DNA of 8,496 nucleotides from Chloroflexota bacterium (GTDB lineage Bacteria > Chloroflexota > Anaerolineae > Promineifilales > Promineifilaceae). A program made the position numbers and the translations under genes. Shown piece by piece: positions 1 to 7,100 of this stretch; within the stretch, counting starts at the first letter, position 1, and every line of letters starts with the position of its first letter. Below the pieces are notes generated by a model. That model was not told the origin of the DNA. It saw nothing but the letters and a program-made list of their open reading frames with translations, and ran no database searches. The stretch lies in NCBI GenBank assembly GCA_963169155.1, contig CAUJGI010000067.1:1-8496 (forward strand), written 5' to 3'.

Positions 1-1431
1 GGCGTCGTTGACGGCCGTTTGCACCCCCAGCCCCAGTTGTTTGAGCGAGGGTAGTTTGGCGGCAAACGGCCGTTCGTTGCCCAACGCCTGCCGCAGCGTC
101 AGCCGCACTTGCTGTGCGTTACCAACAAAGCGGGGCAGCACAACCCCGACGGCTGCCGCCAGGAAAATGGCCGCCCAGGCCAGCAGGGGCACGTTGCCCC
201 AAATGACGTTGCTGACGCTCAATAGCTCCAACGCCGGTAAAAGCGGCAGCCCTTCGCGCAGCCAGTCTGGCCAGGCGCGGGCAGCGGTTGTTTCGCTGAC
301 GGCCGTTTCCCCGCGCAGCAGCCACATCCCGGCCAGCACCAGCGGCACGTGCAGCAATGCCAGCACCAGGACCAGCGCCCAACGGCCGTCGGCCAGCCAG
401 ATGGCGTACAAACCGGCCCGGCTGGCAAATCCGGCCGTCAGGGGCAGGCCCGCCAACGCCGCCAGGGCCACACCGCCCGCCGCCCAGCGCAGCCAGCGAT
501 TGGTCAACGGCTGGGTGACCAGCAAATAAAATGTGCCCCCGGCCAGCAGTAGGACGCGCAGCTCGGCCGCCACGCCCGCTTCGCCGACCCAAATGGCGGC
601 CAGCAGCAGCAGATGGCTCTGCGCCAGCAGCAGGGCGGTGACGGAATAACCGGGCAGATGCAGCCGGTTCCAGGCCAGCTGCAAGCCATGCATAAAACCG
701 ACCAGGGCCAGCACCGTGAGCAGCAGGCTTATGGCCGGGCTGAGCTGGGCCACTGGCAGCAGCCGGATGAGCAGCATACCGCCCGCCAGCGGCGGCAGCA
801 GCAGGGCCAGGGTGGTGACGGCCGTTCCCGCCGCTACATTTTTTGGCGGCCACAGCGGCAGGGGCCAGACGTTGAGCAGCAGCGCTGCGCCGATCAGAGC
901 GGTGCGGCTGGAGCCAATCGGCCAGCTGAGCAGCAGCCCCACCAGCAAAACCGCGCCCTTGAACAGAAACGCCGTGCTGCGCTCTCCGGCCAGCCAGAGC
1001 GTGACCAGCCAGCTGGTCAGCAGCAGCGTGGTGCCTGCCAGCAGCCCGGTGAAGCCATCGGACCAGATGACGCTGAGCGCGGCGGCCGCAAGCAGCAGCA
1101 GGCTGGCGGGTGCGGTGGGCTGATTGGCACGCTTAGGTTGGAGAAAGGCGCGCAGGGCAACGGCCGTTCCCAGCAGCAGCACCCAGGTGGTCATACCCCA
1201 GGCAGCCAGGTCGACGCGCCAGGTCCAGTCGGGCAAAAAGCCGCTGGCCGACCAGCCGAAAAATGTTGCTTCCAGGGGCAGTTGGGGGCGCAGGCCCAGC
1301 CAGATGAGCAGCACCAGACCCAGGAGGCCAACGGCCGTTGGCCAGGTCCAGGCCGCACGAAATCGCAGCAGGGCCATACAGGCGGCGGCTCCGAGCAGCA
1401 GGAGCCAAAAGAGCAGCAGGAAAATCTCCAT
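1..1431 (-). CDS. Divergent NuoL/M/N-type (complex I / Mrp antiporter-like) membrane subunit, C-terminus outside window
   Basis: Translating the minus strand from the ATG at 1431-1429 gives 477 uninterrupted codons to the window edge, so the gene is 3'-truncated here. The protein is almost entirely hydrophobic, with a dozen or so probable membrane helices separated by short loops. The order of landmarks fits the proton-translocating antiporter-like family: a WRVDLAAW segment (71-78, like the family's D-x-L-S segment), a Leu/Trp/Pro-rich LNVWPLPLWPP (186-196, where the family has HFPLHxWLPDA), an LLIRLLP helix end (220-226), a QSH (271-273, compare the family's SSISHMG) and GLPLTAGFASRAGLY (328-342, like GxPxxAGFxxK). 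The lysines and glutamate that carry protons in NuoL/M/N appear replaced, so it may be structural rather than pumping. The tail after about residue 430 is soluble. No clear Shine-Dalgarno precedes the ATG; no other in-frame ATG lies just upstream. The family call is by eye; an unrelated polytopic protein is possible. Confidence 0.6.
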   Translation of the reverse strand, partial: MEIFLLLFWLLLLGAAACMALLRFRAAWTWPTAVGLLGLVLLIWLGLRPQLPLEATFFGWSASGFLPDWTWRVDLAAWGMTTWVLLLGTAVALRAFLQPKRANQPTAPASLLLLAAAALSVIWSDGFTGLLAGTTLLLTSWLVTLWLAGERSTAFLFKGAVLLVGLLLSWPIGSSRTALIGAALLLNVWPLPLWPPKNVAAGTAVTTLALLLPPLAGGMLLIRLLPVAQLSPAISLLLTVLALVGFMHGLQLAWNRLHLPGYSVTALLLAQSHLLLLAAIWVGEAGVAAELRVLLLAGGTFYLLVTQPLTNRWLRWAAGGVALAALAGLPLTAGFASRAGLYAIWLADGRWALVLVLALLHVPLVLAGMWLLRGETAVSETTAARAWPDWLREGLPLLPALELLSVSNVIWGNVPLLAWAAIFLAAAVGVVLPRFVGNAQQVRLTLRQALGNERPFAAKLPSLKQLGLGVQTAVNDA

Positions 1432-1500
1432 ACAAAGTGGCGATTGTAGCCCGTGGGGCCTTTGCTGGCAAAGTACCTCATGAGGGATTAAAATGGACCG
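1432..1500. promoter_or_regulatory. Divergent intergenic region between the membrane subunit and the lipoprotein gene
   Basis: Only 69 bp separate two divergently oriented start codons, so promoters for both genes should lie here or overlap the gene starts. I see no convincing -35/-10 pair. A GAGG (1482-1485) lies 15 bases before the lipoprotein ATG, rather far for a ribosome binding site. Another ATG at 1493 is better spaced from it but opens a different frame that does not give the lipoprotein. Confidence 0.35.
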
Positions 1501-2760
1501 ATGGCACAAAAAGCGCAACTTCTCTCTTTTTTTCAGGCAAACAAGGGCGCCAGACGGGGGCGATGGGTGGTATTGCTGCTGGCCGCTTTGTTGGGCTGGC
1601 TGCTGATTGGCTGCAACACCCCGGAAGGACCGCTGCCCACGCTGGTGTCGCAGGTGGTGCTGCCGTCGGCCACGCCCACTTCGCTGCCCGCGACGATGGA
1701 CATCAGCACGCGGCAGCCGGTGAGCGGGGTGGCTACGCCCGTTGTGGCGGTGGGTGAAGGCACGGCCGTCAAGCCGACGCCGAAGCCTTCTATCACGCCC
1801 ACGGCCGTTGACTCCCTCATTAACATCAGTGCCCCCAGCGAAAACGCGGTGCTGGTGCTGGGCAGCCCCACCACAGCGCGTGGCCTGGTGCAGCGTAATC
1901 CCGATGAGATGGTTTATTTGTCGTTGGTGTCTAGCAACGGCCGTTTGCTCACCGAACAGGTTGTGGATGCCAGCGACTTTGGCTGGCAGGCCGACATCAT
2001 CCCGCCGCCCTACGTCAGCGGCGCGGCCGTGATCCGGGCCGATTTGCGCGCCGCCGATGGCACGGTGCTCTCGTCTTACGAGGTGCCGGTCTGGCTGGCG
2101 CTGAACAAAGAAGGGCTGGATCGCTACCTGGAGATGTTCCGCCCCAAGATTGACGAGAAAGGCGTGGGCGGCTTCAACATCTTCTTCGATGGCGAAATTT
2201 TGCTGGCGGTCAATCGGACCGTTACCCTCTCCATTTGGGCCGAGAACTGCCAGCGGCGGGTGGCGCAGCAAAGTTTTGTGCTGGGGGCCAGCAACCGGCC
2301 GGTATACTGGCAGGGATTTGTGATTGTGCCGCAAAATCTGGTCGGGCCAGCCTGCGCCGTGGCCAGCACCGGCGATCCGGGCTCGGAAACGTGGCGTGAG
2401 GCGTCGGTACCGATCGACGTGTTGGCCCCCACCGATCTGGAGGCACGCGGTGTCACCATTGGCAATCCCCCACCGGACCGGGAAGTGATTGCCGGGCAGG
2501 AGCTGTTTTTGTACGGCACGGCGCTGAACGTGAGTGAAGGGCCGGTAAGTTTGTCGATTTTGATGGAAAACGGCCGTGTCATTGGCCAGTCTAGCTTTAC
2601 CACCGACTATTGGGGATACTGGGAAACCTCCGTCACGATTCCCCTTGATGTGGAAGGATTGGCCGAAATCACCGTTACGGCCGGTGAGGAAGACACCTTA
2701 AGCGAGTCCAAGACCCTGATCCGGGTGATTCCGCCACCCACGCCAACGCCGGGACCGTAA
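1501..2760 (+). CDS. Exported lipoprotein with Thr/Pro-rich linkers and Ig-like beta-sandwich segments
   Basis: The 419-residue product has a basic N-terminus (K15, R18, R19, R21), a hydrophobic core (22-36) and a lipobox LIGC with the lipidated cysteine at 38. This predicts export by Sec, processing by signal peptidase II and membrane anchoring. A low-complexity Thr/Pro/Ser linker follows (about 41-104, with KPTPKPSITPT at 91-101). Residues 107-200 (from LINISAPSENAVLVLGSP) and 317-409 (ending at the last strand) look like two related Ig-like modules: an opening motif with a Gly, then a SxLVSSNGRLL or SILMENGRV strand pair and a W in the middle (W162, W374), similar to bacterial Gmad2/Ig-like domains. 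Residues 201-316 form a middle beta-rich segment with C250 and C285, a possible disulfide. The protein ends in PPPTPTPGP. I cannot assign a ligand. It is followed directly by heptamer repeats with no clear terminator. Confidence 0.8.
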   Translation: MAQKAQLLSFFQANKGARRGRWVVLLLAALLGWLLIGCNTPEGPLPTLVSQVVLPSATPTSLPATMDISTRQPVSGVATPVVAVGEGTAVKPTPKPSITPTAVDSLINISAPSENAVLVLGSPTTARGLVQRNPDEMVYLSLVSSNGRLLTEQVVDASDFGWQADIIPPPYVSGAAVIRADLRAADGTVLSSYEVPVWLALNKEGLDRYLEMFRPKIDEKGVGGFNIFFDGEILLAVNRTVTLSIWAENCQRRVAQQSFVLGASNRPVYWQGFVIVPQNLVGPACAVASTGDPGSETWREASVPIDVLAPTDLEARGVTIGNPPPDREVIAGQELFLYGTALNVSEGPVSLSILMENGRVIGQSSFTTDYWGYWETSVTIPLDVEGLAEITVTAGEEDTLSESKTLIRVIPPPTPTPGP

Positions 2761-2816
2761 GTGGCAGGTGAAAAGTGGCAAGTGAAAAGTAAAAAGTGGC
2801 AAGTGGCAAGTGAGAA
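2761..2816 (+). repeat. Heptamer tandem array, eight units of GTGGCAA/GTGAAAA type
   Basis: Beginning immediately after the lipoprotein stop codon, the sequence divides without slippage into eight 7-bp units: GTGGCAG, GTGAAAA, GTGGCAA, GTGAAAA, GTAAAAA, GTGGCAA, GTGGCAA, GTGAGAA. This resembles the short tandemly repeated repetitive (STRR) heptamers known from cyanobacteria. It is intergenic; the function is unknown. Confidence 0.85.
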
Positions 2817-2822
2817 GAATCA

Positions 2823-2879
2823 CCTGCGACTTGCAACCTGCGACTTGCAACCTGCAACCTGCAAACTTGCAACTGGCAA
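2823..2879 (+). repeat. Heptamer tandem array, eight units of C(C/T)TGC(A/G)A type
   Basis: Six bases after the first array the sequence splits into CCTGCGA, CTTGCAA, CCTGCGA, CTTGCAA, CCTGCAA, CCTGCAA, ACTTGCAA (one extra base) and CTGGCAA. The units are partly the reverse complement of the left array (GCAAGT against ACTTGC; GCAGGTG at 2764-2770 against CACCTGC at 2821-2827), so the transcript could fold into imperfect hairpins between the two genes. The array lies 29 bases before the rarD start. Confidence 0.85.
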
Positions 2880-2894
2880 CAATTTAACCCCTTT

Positions 2895-2901
2895 GGAAGG
2901 A
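2895..2901 (+). promoter_or_regulatory. Ribosome binding site of rarD
   Basis: GGAAGGA, ending seven bases before the ATG at 2909, is a good Shine-Dalgarno match and supports that start. Confidence 0.7.
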
Positions 2902-2908
2902 AACACTG

Positions 2909-3802
2909 ATGAATAAAGGAATGTTGTACGCCATAGCGGCTTATGGCTTGTGGGGCTTGTTTCCCCTTTACTGGAAAACGCTGCAGCACGTGCCCGCGCT
3001 GGAAATTTTGAGCCACCGCATGGCGTGGTCGCTGCTGTTTGTGCTGGTTTTGCTGCTGGTGCGGCGGCAGTGGGGGTGGGTGAAAACGGCCGTCTCCCAG
3101 CCCAAAATCCTGCTGCTGTTCACCGCGTCGGCGGTGCTGCTTTCGCTCAACTGGTTTGTCTACATCTGGGGCGTCAATGCGGGGCATATCGTGGAAACCA
3201 GCCTGGGATACTTCATCAACCCGCTGGCGAGCGTGCTAATGGGCGTCTTTTTTCTGGGCGAGCAGCTGCGGCGCGGCCAGTGGGCGGCGGTTGGCCTGGC
3301 GGCCGCGGGCGTCATTTACCTGACGGTGCGCTACGGCGCGCTGCCCTGGATTGCCCTGACGCTGGCGACCACCTTTGCTTTATACGGCCTCATTCGCAAG
3401 ACGGCGCCGCTGGGATCGCTGGAAGGGTTATCGCTGGAGACGGCGCTGATGTTTCTGCCCGCGCTGGGCTACCTGGTTTACCTGGAGGCGGTGGGAACGG
3501 CCGCTTTTGGGCACGTCGATGGCTTAACGACGCTGCTGCTGGGGTTTGCCGGAGTGGCAACGGCCGTACCGCTGCTGCTTTTTGCCGCCGGGGCCAGGCT
3601 CATCAAACTGGCCACCATTGGCATCCTGCAATACATTGCCCCGACGCTGCAATTTTTGATCGGCGTACTGGTTTACCACGAGCCGTTTACGGTGGATCGA
3701 TTGGTGGGTTTCAGCCTGATCTGGCTGGCGCTGCTGGTCTACTCGGCCGAAAATATCTGGTTTATCCGCCACCGGCCGCGTTTGCAGCCCGCAGGCAATT
3801 AA
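2909..3802 (+). CDS. rarD: RarD, EamA-family (DMT superfamily) transporter
   Basis: The 297-residue integral membrane protein matches the RarD family over its whole length, which is also the family's normal size. Visible landmarks are AAYGLWGLFPLYWK at 10-23, PALEILSHR at 29-37, NWFVYIWGVN at 81-90, SLGYFINPL at 98-106 and QYIAPTLQF at 241-249, the last three being strongly conserved in RarD. The hydrophobic pattern fits ten membrane helices in two EamA repeats. Family members sit in the cytoplasmic membrane and are presumed drug/metabolite permeases; the physiological substrate of RarD is not settled, and the historical chloramphenicol-resistance link should not be read as proof of resistance. 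The start is supported by a Shine-Dalgarno (2895-2901). The gene follows the lipoprotein on the same strand after 148 bp of repeats, so co-transcription is possible but not shown. Codon use and ACGGCCGT sites (3086, 3560) match the neighbours, so no sign of recent transfer. Confidence 0.93.
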   Translation: MNKGMLYAIAAYGLWGLFPLYWKTLQHVPALEILSHRMAWSLLFVLVLLLVRRQWGWVKTAVSQPKILLLFTASAVLLSLNWFVYIWGVNAGHIVETSLGYFINPLASVLMGVFFLGEQLRRGQWAAVGLAAAGVIYLTVRYGALPWIALTLATTFALYGLIRKTAPLGSLEGLSLETALMFLPALGYLVYLEAVGTAAFGHVDGLTTLLLGFAGVATAVPLLLFAAGARLIKLATIGILQYIAPTLQFLIGVLVYHEPFTVDRLVGFSLIWLALLVYSAENIWFIRHRPRLQPAGN

Positions 3803-3899
3803 CAGGGGACCCCCAAAAGCCACCGCCTGGTACACCCCTGCTGCATTCAGATGCCAGTCGCTTGCTGGTAATTTCACAAACACTTAATCATCGTTGTAA

Positions 3900-3922
3900 G
3901 CCGAAAGAGCTACCCTTTCGGC
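3900..3922 (+). other. Perfect 8-bp hairpin, possible terminator-like or leader structure
   Basis: GCCGAAAG (3900-3907) and CTTTCGGC (3915-3922) are exact reverse complements around a 7-base loop. The flanks ATCATC (3887-3892) and GGTGAT (3929-3934) can also pair with one G-T wobble, extending the structure across an internal loop. No run of T follows, so it is not a classical rho-independent terminator, although it lies about 100 bp after the rarD stop. Confidence 0.55.
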
Positions 3923-4006
3923 GATTGTGGTGATCCAGTTGTTTCTCCCTTTCGCCTTTCACACTCGCATCATAAATTGAATTGCATATCGTCTGTGGGT
4001 AAGTAG

Positions 4007-4033
4007 TTGGCAGATTCCACGTTATTTTATTTG
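4007..4033 (+). promoter_or_regulatory. Tentative sigma70-like promoter for the giant surface protein
   Basis: TTGGCA (4007-4012) is one base from the -35 consensus; TATTTG (4028-4033), 15 bases later, is a poor -10. Offered only because the region is AT-rich and lies about 95 bp before the start codon. Confidence 0.2.
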
Positions 4034-4063
4034 GAAGAACTTTCTGCCCATTACATACCTGGC

Positions 4064-4083
4064 CTTGAACTTTGAGGTTCAGG
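4064..4083 (+). other. Small leader hairpin upstream of the giant gene
   Basis: CTTGAAC (4064-4070) pairs with GTTCAGG (4077-4083) over seven positions, one of them G-T, with a 6-base loop. It would lie in the 5' untranslated leader if the gene starts transcription upstream. No known riboswitch pattern was recognised. Confidence 0.3.
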
Positions 4084-4117
4084 TGACTGTTTATGATTGC
4101 CCTTCTTGGCCTTATTT

Positions 4118-4123
4118 GGAGGA
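4118..4123 (+). promoter_or_regulatory. Ribosome binding site of the giant surface protein
   Basis: GGAGGA, four bases before the ATG at 4128, is a near-perfect Shine-Dalgarno and fixes the start of a gene whose other end is outside the window. Confidence 0.75.
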
Positions 4124-4127
4124 ATTG

Positions 4128-7100
4128 ATGTTTTCCAAGTCTAAGATTAGTTTACTCATTGTTCCAATTTTACTAACCTCTTTATTACTAATCTTTTTGT
4201 ACCAAAGCGTACAAAACATTCAGTTACTCCATGCCGCCCCCGGTGACATTGTGGTAAACAGCCTGGCGGACGTTGTGGCCAATGACGGGCAGTGCACCTT
4301 GCGCGAAGCGATCACGGCTGCCAATGCAGACACGGTGTCTGGCAGCAGCCCCAATGAGTGTCTCGCCGGAAGCGGTGACGATACGCTTGATTTGACTGGT
4401 TTGAGCGGCACCATTGCTCTGGGCAGCAGCCTGCCGGATATTGTCACGAGCATGGTGGTGCAGGGACCTGGCGCGGCACTGCTGAGTGTGGATGGAGGGG
4501 GCAACGGCCGTATCTTCACTATCATCTCTGGCACGGTAATCCTGGCCGACCTGACCATTGCCAATGGCTATGAAGGCGTTGACGATGGGCGTGGCGGTGG
4601 CATTTTCAACAGCAGCCCCAGTGTGGTTCAGATTGAAAACAGCATTATTCGGGACAATGACGTAAAAGGAGCCAGCGGTGGCTCATCGTGCAACAGCACC
4701 ACTGCACCGTTTTACGGCGGCGGTGGTGGCATCTTCCATTCTGGTACAGGCACTCTTTTTGTTATTGACAGTGAAATAACAGGCAACAGCGCTACGGGTG
4801 GCAATGGTGGTTCGCACGGGTACGGCACTGGCGGTGGTGGCGGCGGCGGTGCTTTTGGTGGTGGCCTTTTCAACGATGGCGGCACTGTTCAACTGATCAA
4901 TTCCACTTTGACCAACAATGCGGTGACGGGTGGCCGAGGTGGCCCCCGCGGTAACGGCGGCAGTACAGGCTGTGCCGGTGCTCATGGCGGCGGTCAGTAT
5001 GGTGGTCTGGGTGGCGGCGGCCGTGGTGGATACTCAAGCCATTACAATGGTTATGATGGGCTTTACGGTGGTGGTGGCGGTGGTGGTCGAAATGCGGGGG
5101 GTTTCGGTGGTGTTTCGGCCTTTGCTGGTGGTAATGGGGGCAACGGCGGCGGAGGCTACGGCGGTGCCGGGGGTGGCGGTGGCGCTTTAGGCGGTGGCCT
5201 CTTTAACTACAGCGGCACGGTCTACGTGACCAACAGCAGATTTGTGGCCAATACGGCCGTTGGCGGCGAGGGGCCAGACAATGCCGAATTTGGTCAGGGG
5301 TTGGGCAGCGCAATCTTTAATCTGGACACGATGTACCTGGATAACAGCACAGTGCCCAACACGGCCCCCATTGTGGAAAATTACAGCCCACCATCAAACG
5401 CGACTGATGTGTCCATTGATGCTGTTTTAACCTGGGACGTGTCCGATGTGGATGGCGAAGGTTATTTGTATGGCTATTCAGGCGCTGGCCTGACGGTCAC
5501 GGTGGCTTTTGGCAATGACCCGCTAAACATGGTCCAGGCGACCGACGTGATGACGACGTATGTGCCGACGGAACGGCCGTTACAACCTGCCACCACGTAC
5601 TACTGGACCATTACCGCGACGGACGGCATCTCTGCGACCAACAGCGGGCTCCTGAGTTTTACCACAGCTCCCTTGCCCACGGTGGATTTTTCGGCCGTTT
5701 CGCCACAAGGTGCCCGGCCGTTTACCACAAGCTTTACCAACAATACCACGGATGCCACCACCTATTTGTGGGATTTTGGCGATGGCGGCAGCAGTACGGC
5801 CGTTCATCCCACCCACCAATATACCAACAGCGGCACGTACACCGTTACCTTAACCGCTGCGGGGCTGGGCGGAACGGCCGTGTTAACCAAAGCGGCCTAC
5901 ATCTTTGTTTATGACCTGCCGGTACCCAATTTCAGCGCATCGCCGCTGGCCAGCCTCACCGGGCAGGCGGTGGAATTCACCAACGCTTCGCAGTTTTCCG
6001 ACAGCTATGTATGGAACTATGGAGATGGCACAACCAGTGCAGCGGAAACGCCAACACATTCACACAGCTATACCGCACCTGGTACCTACACCGTTGTGTT
6101 GACGGGGACCAATGCCTACGGCAGCCAATCCTTTAGCCGCAACAACTACATTTCTGTGTATGATCCGGCGGTGGCCGATTTTTCCGCCTCGCCCCAAAGT
6201 GGCGTCGCGCCTTTAATCGTTAGCTTCACCAATCTTTCTGAAAATGCCACCAATTATGTGTGGTCTTATGGCAATGGGGGGACAAGTTACGCTACCTCAC
6301 CCGCGCACATGTACCTGGTACCTGGCACTTACACGGTCACGCTGACGGCCGAAAATCCAGTGAGTTCAGATACGGCCGTTAAAACCGCGTACATCACCGT
6401 GTACCCGCAAGCTGTGGCCAACTTCACCGCCACACCCCTGGTCGGCAGCACGCCGCTGGAAGTTACCTTCACCAATTTGTCTACCGAAGCCGACGACTTT
6501 GTTTGGGATTACGGCGATGGCTACACCAGCACAGTCAGCAGTGCCGTGCATACCCATGTGTACAACACAGCCGGGGCCTACACCGTCTCGCTGATTGCCC
6601 GCAATGCCTACAGCAGCGACAGCAGCGTGCGCCCGGCCTATGTCAATGTTTATGATGCACCGGTGGCCAGCTTCCTGGCTTCGCCTACTTCTGGCACATC
6701 GCCGCTGCTGGTCAGTTTTACCAACTACTCGCTTAACGACACCAGCGCCCTTTGGAACTTTGGTGATGGCAGCACCAGCACGGCGCTTAATCCGCAGCAC
6801 CTTTACCTGGAGTCAGGCGTGTACACGGTTACGCTCACGGCCATGAATCCGGGCGGCAGCGATACCCTGACCCGGTCTGGTTATATTCTGGTCAACTCTG
6901 CCCCAGACGCGTCATTTACCGCCGATTTGCAATCTGGCACTGTGCCGCTGGCGGTTACTTTCACCAACAATTCCACCCAGGCAGACAGCTACCTTTGGGA
7001 CTATGGCGACGGCACGCAGGGATCCACTACGGCCGTTACCCATACCCATCTTTACACCACACCCGGCAGCTTTACGGTGAGCCTCACGGCGACCAATGCG

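Larger units (their letters stand above)
3803..4127. other. Intergenic region, AT-richer, with two hairpins and a possible promoter
   Basis: No credible coding frame was found. The stretch is visibly richer in A and T than the coding DNA around it, especially from 3960 to 4060. It holds a perfect 8-bp hairpin (3900-3922), a weak promoter candidate (4007-4033) and a smaller hairpin (4064-4083), and probably carries the control region and leader of the giant surface-protein gene. It contains no ACGGCCGT site. Confidence 0.7.

Noticed and set aside
119..853. 244-codon minus-strand frame full of Ala, Gly and Pro
   Set aside because: A different frame of the same strand as the antiporter-like gene. 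The overlapping frame has coherent membrane helices; this one has only GC-rich low complexity.
613..1449. 278-codon plus-strand frame rich in Gln, Gly and Arg
   Set aside because: It is the antisense of the Leu-rich (CTG) membrane gene: CTG read backwards gives CAG (Gln). Composition is non-protein-like, and the opposite frame is open over 477 codons with clear helices.
1493..1500. Alternative start ATG at 1493 for the lipoprotein
   Set aside because: Better spaced from the GAGG at 1482 but out of frame with the lipobox; the frame it opens lacks a plausible product.
2761..2879. CRISPR array
   Set aside because: Units are 7 bp and directly adjacent, with no spacers and no cas genes.
2675..3187. 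170-codon minus-strand frame with a repetitive LQV/LAT peptide
   Set aside because: It crosses the heptamer arrays and the antisense of rarD; the peptide repeats come from the 7-bp units. No ribosome binding site or domain.
3900..3922. Rho-independent terminator of rarD
   Set aside because: The stem is good but is followed by GATTGTGG, not a T run, and is about 100 bp from the stop codon; kept only as an unassigned hairpin.
2950..3933. 327-codon plus-strand frame longer than rarD
   Set aside because: It is the shifted frame of rarD, rich in Gly, Ala and Arg and without membrane pattern; RarD motifs lie in the other frame.
3880..4127. Cyclic di-GMP (GEMM) or other riboswitch in the leader of the giant gene
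   Set aside because: The GCCGAAAG hairpin recalled GEMM, but the conserved GGCAAACC and ACGCAAAGCC elements are absent, and no other class matched.
4930..5190. 86-codon plus-strand frame rich in Ala and Val
   Set aside because: Frame-shifted reading of GGT/GGC glycine codons (GTG/GCG giving Val/Ala).
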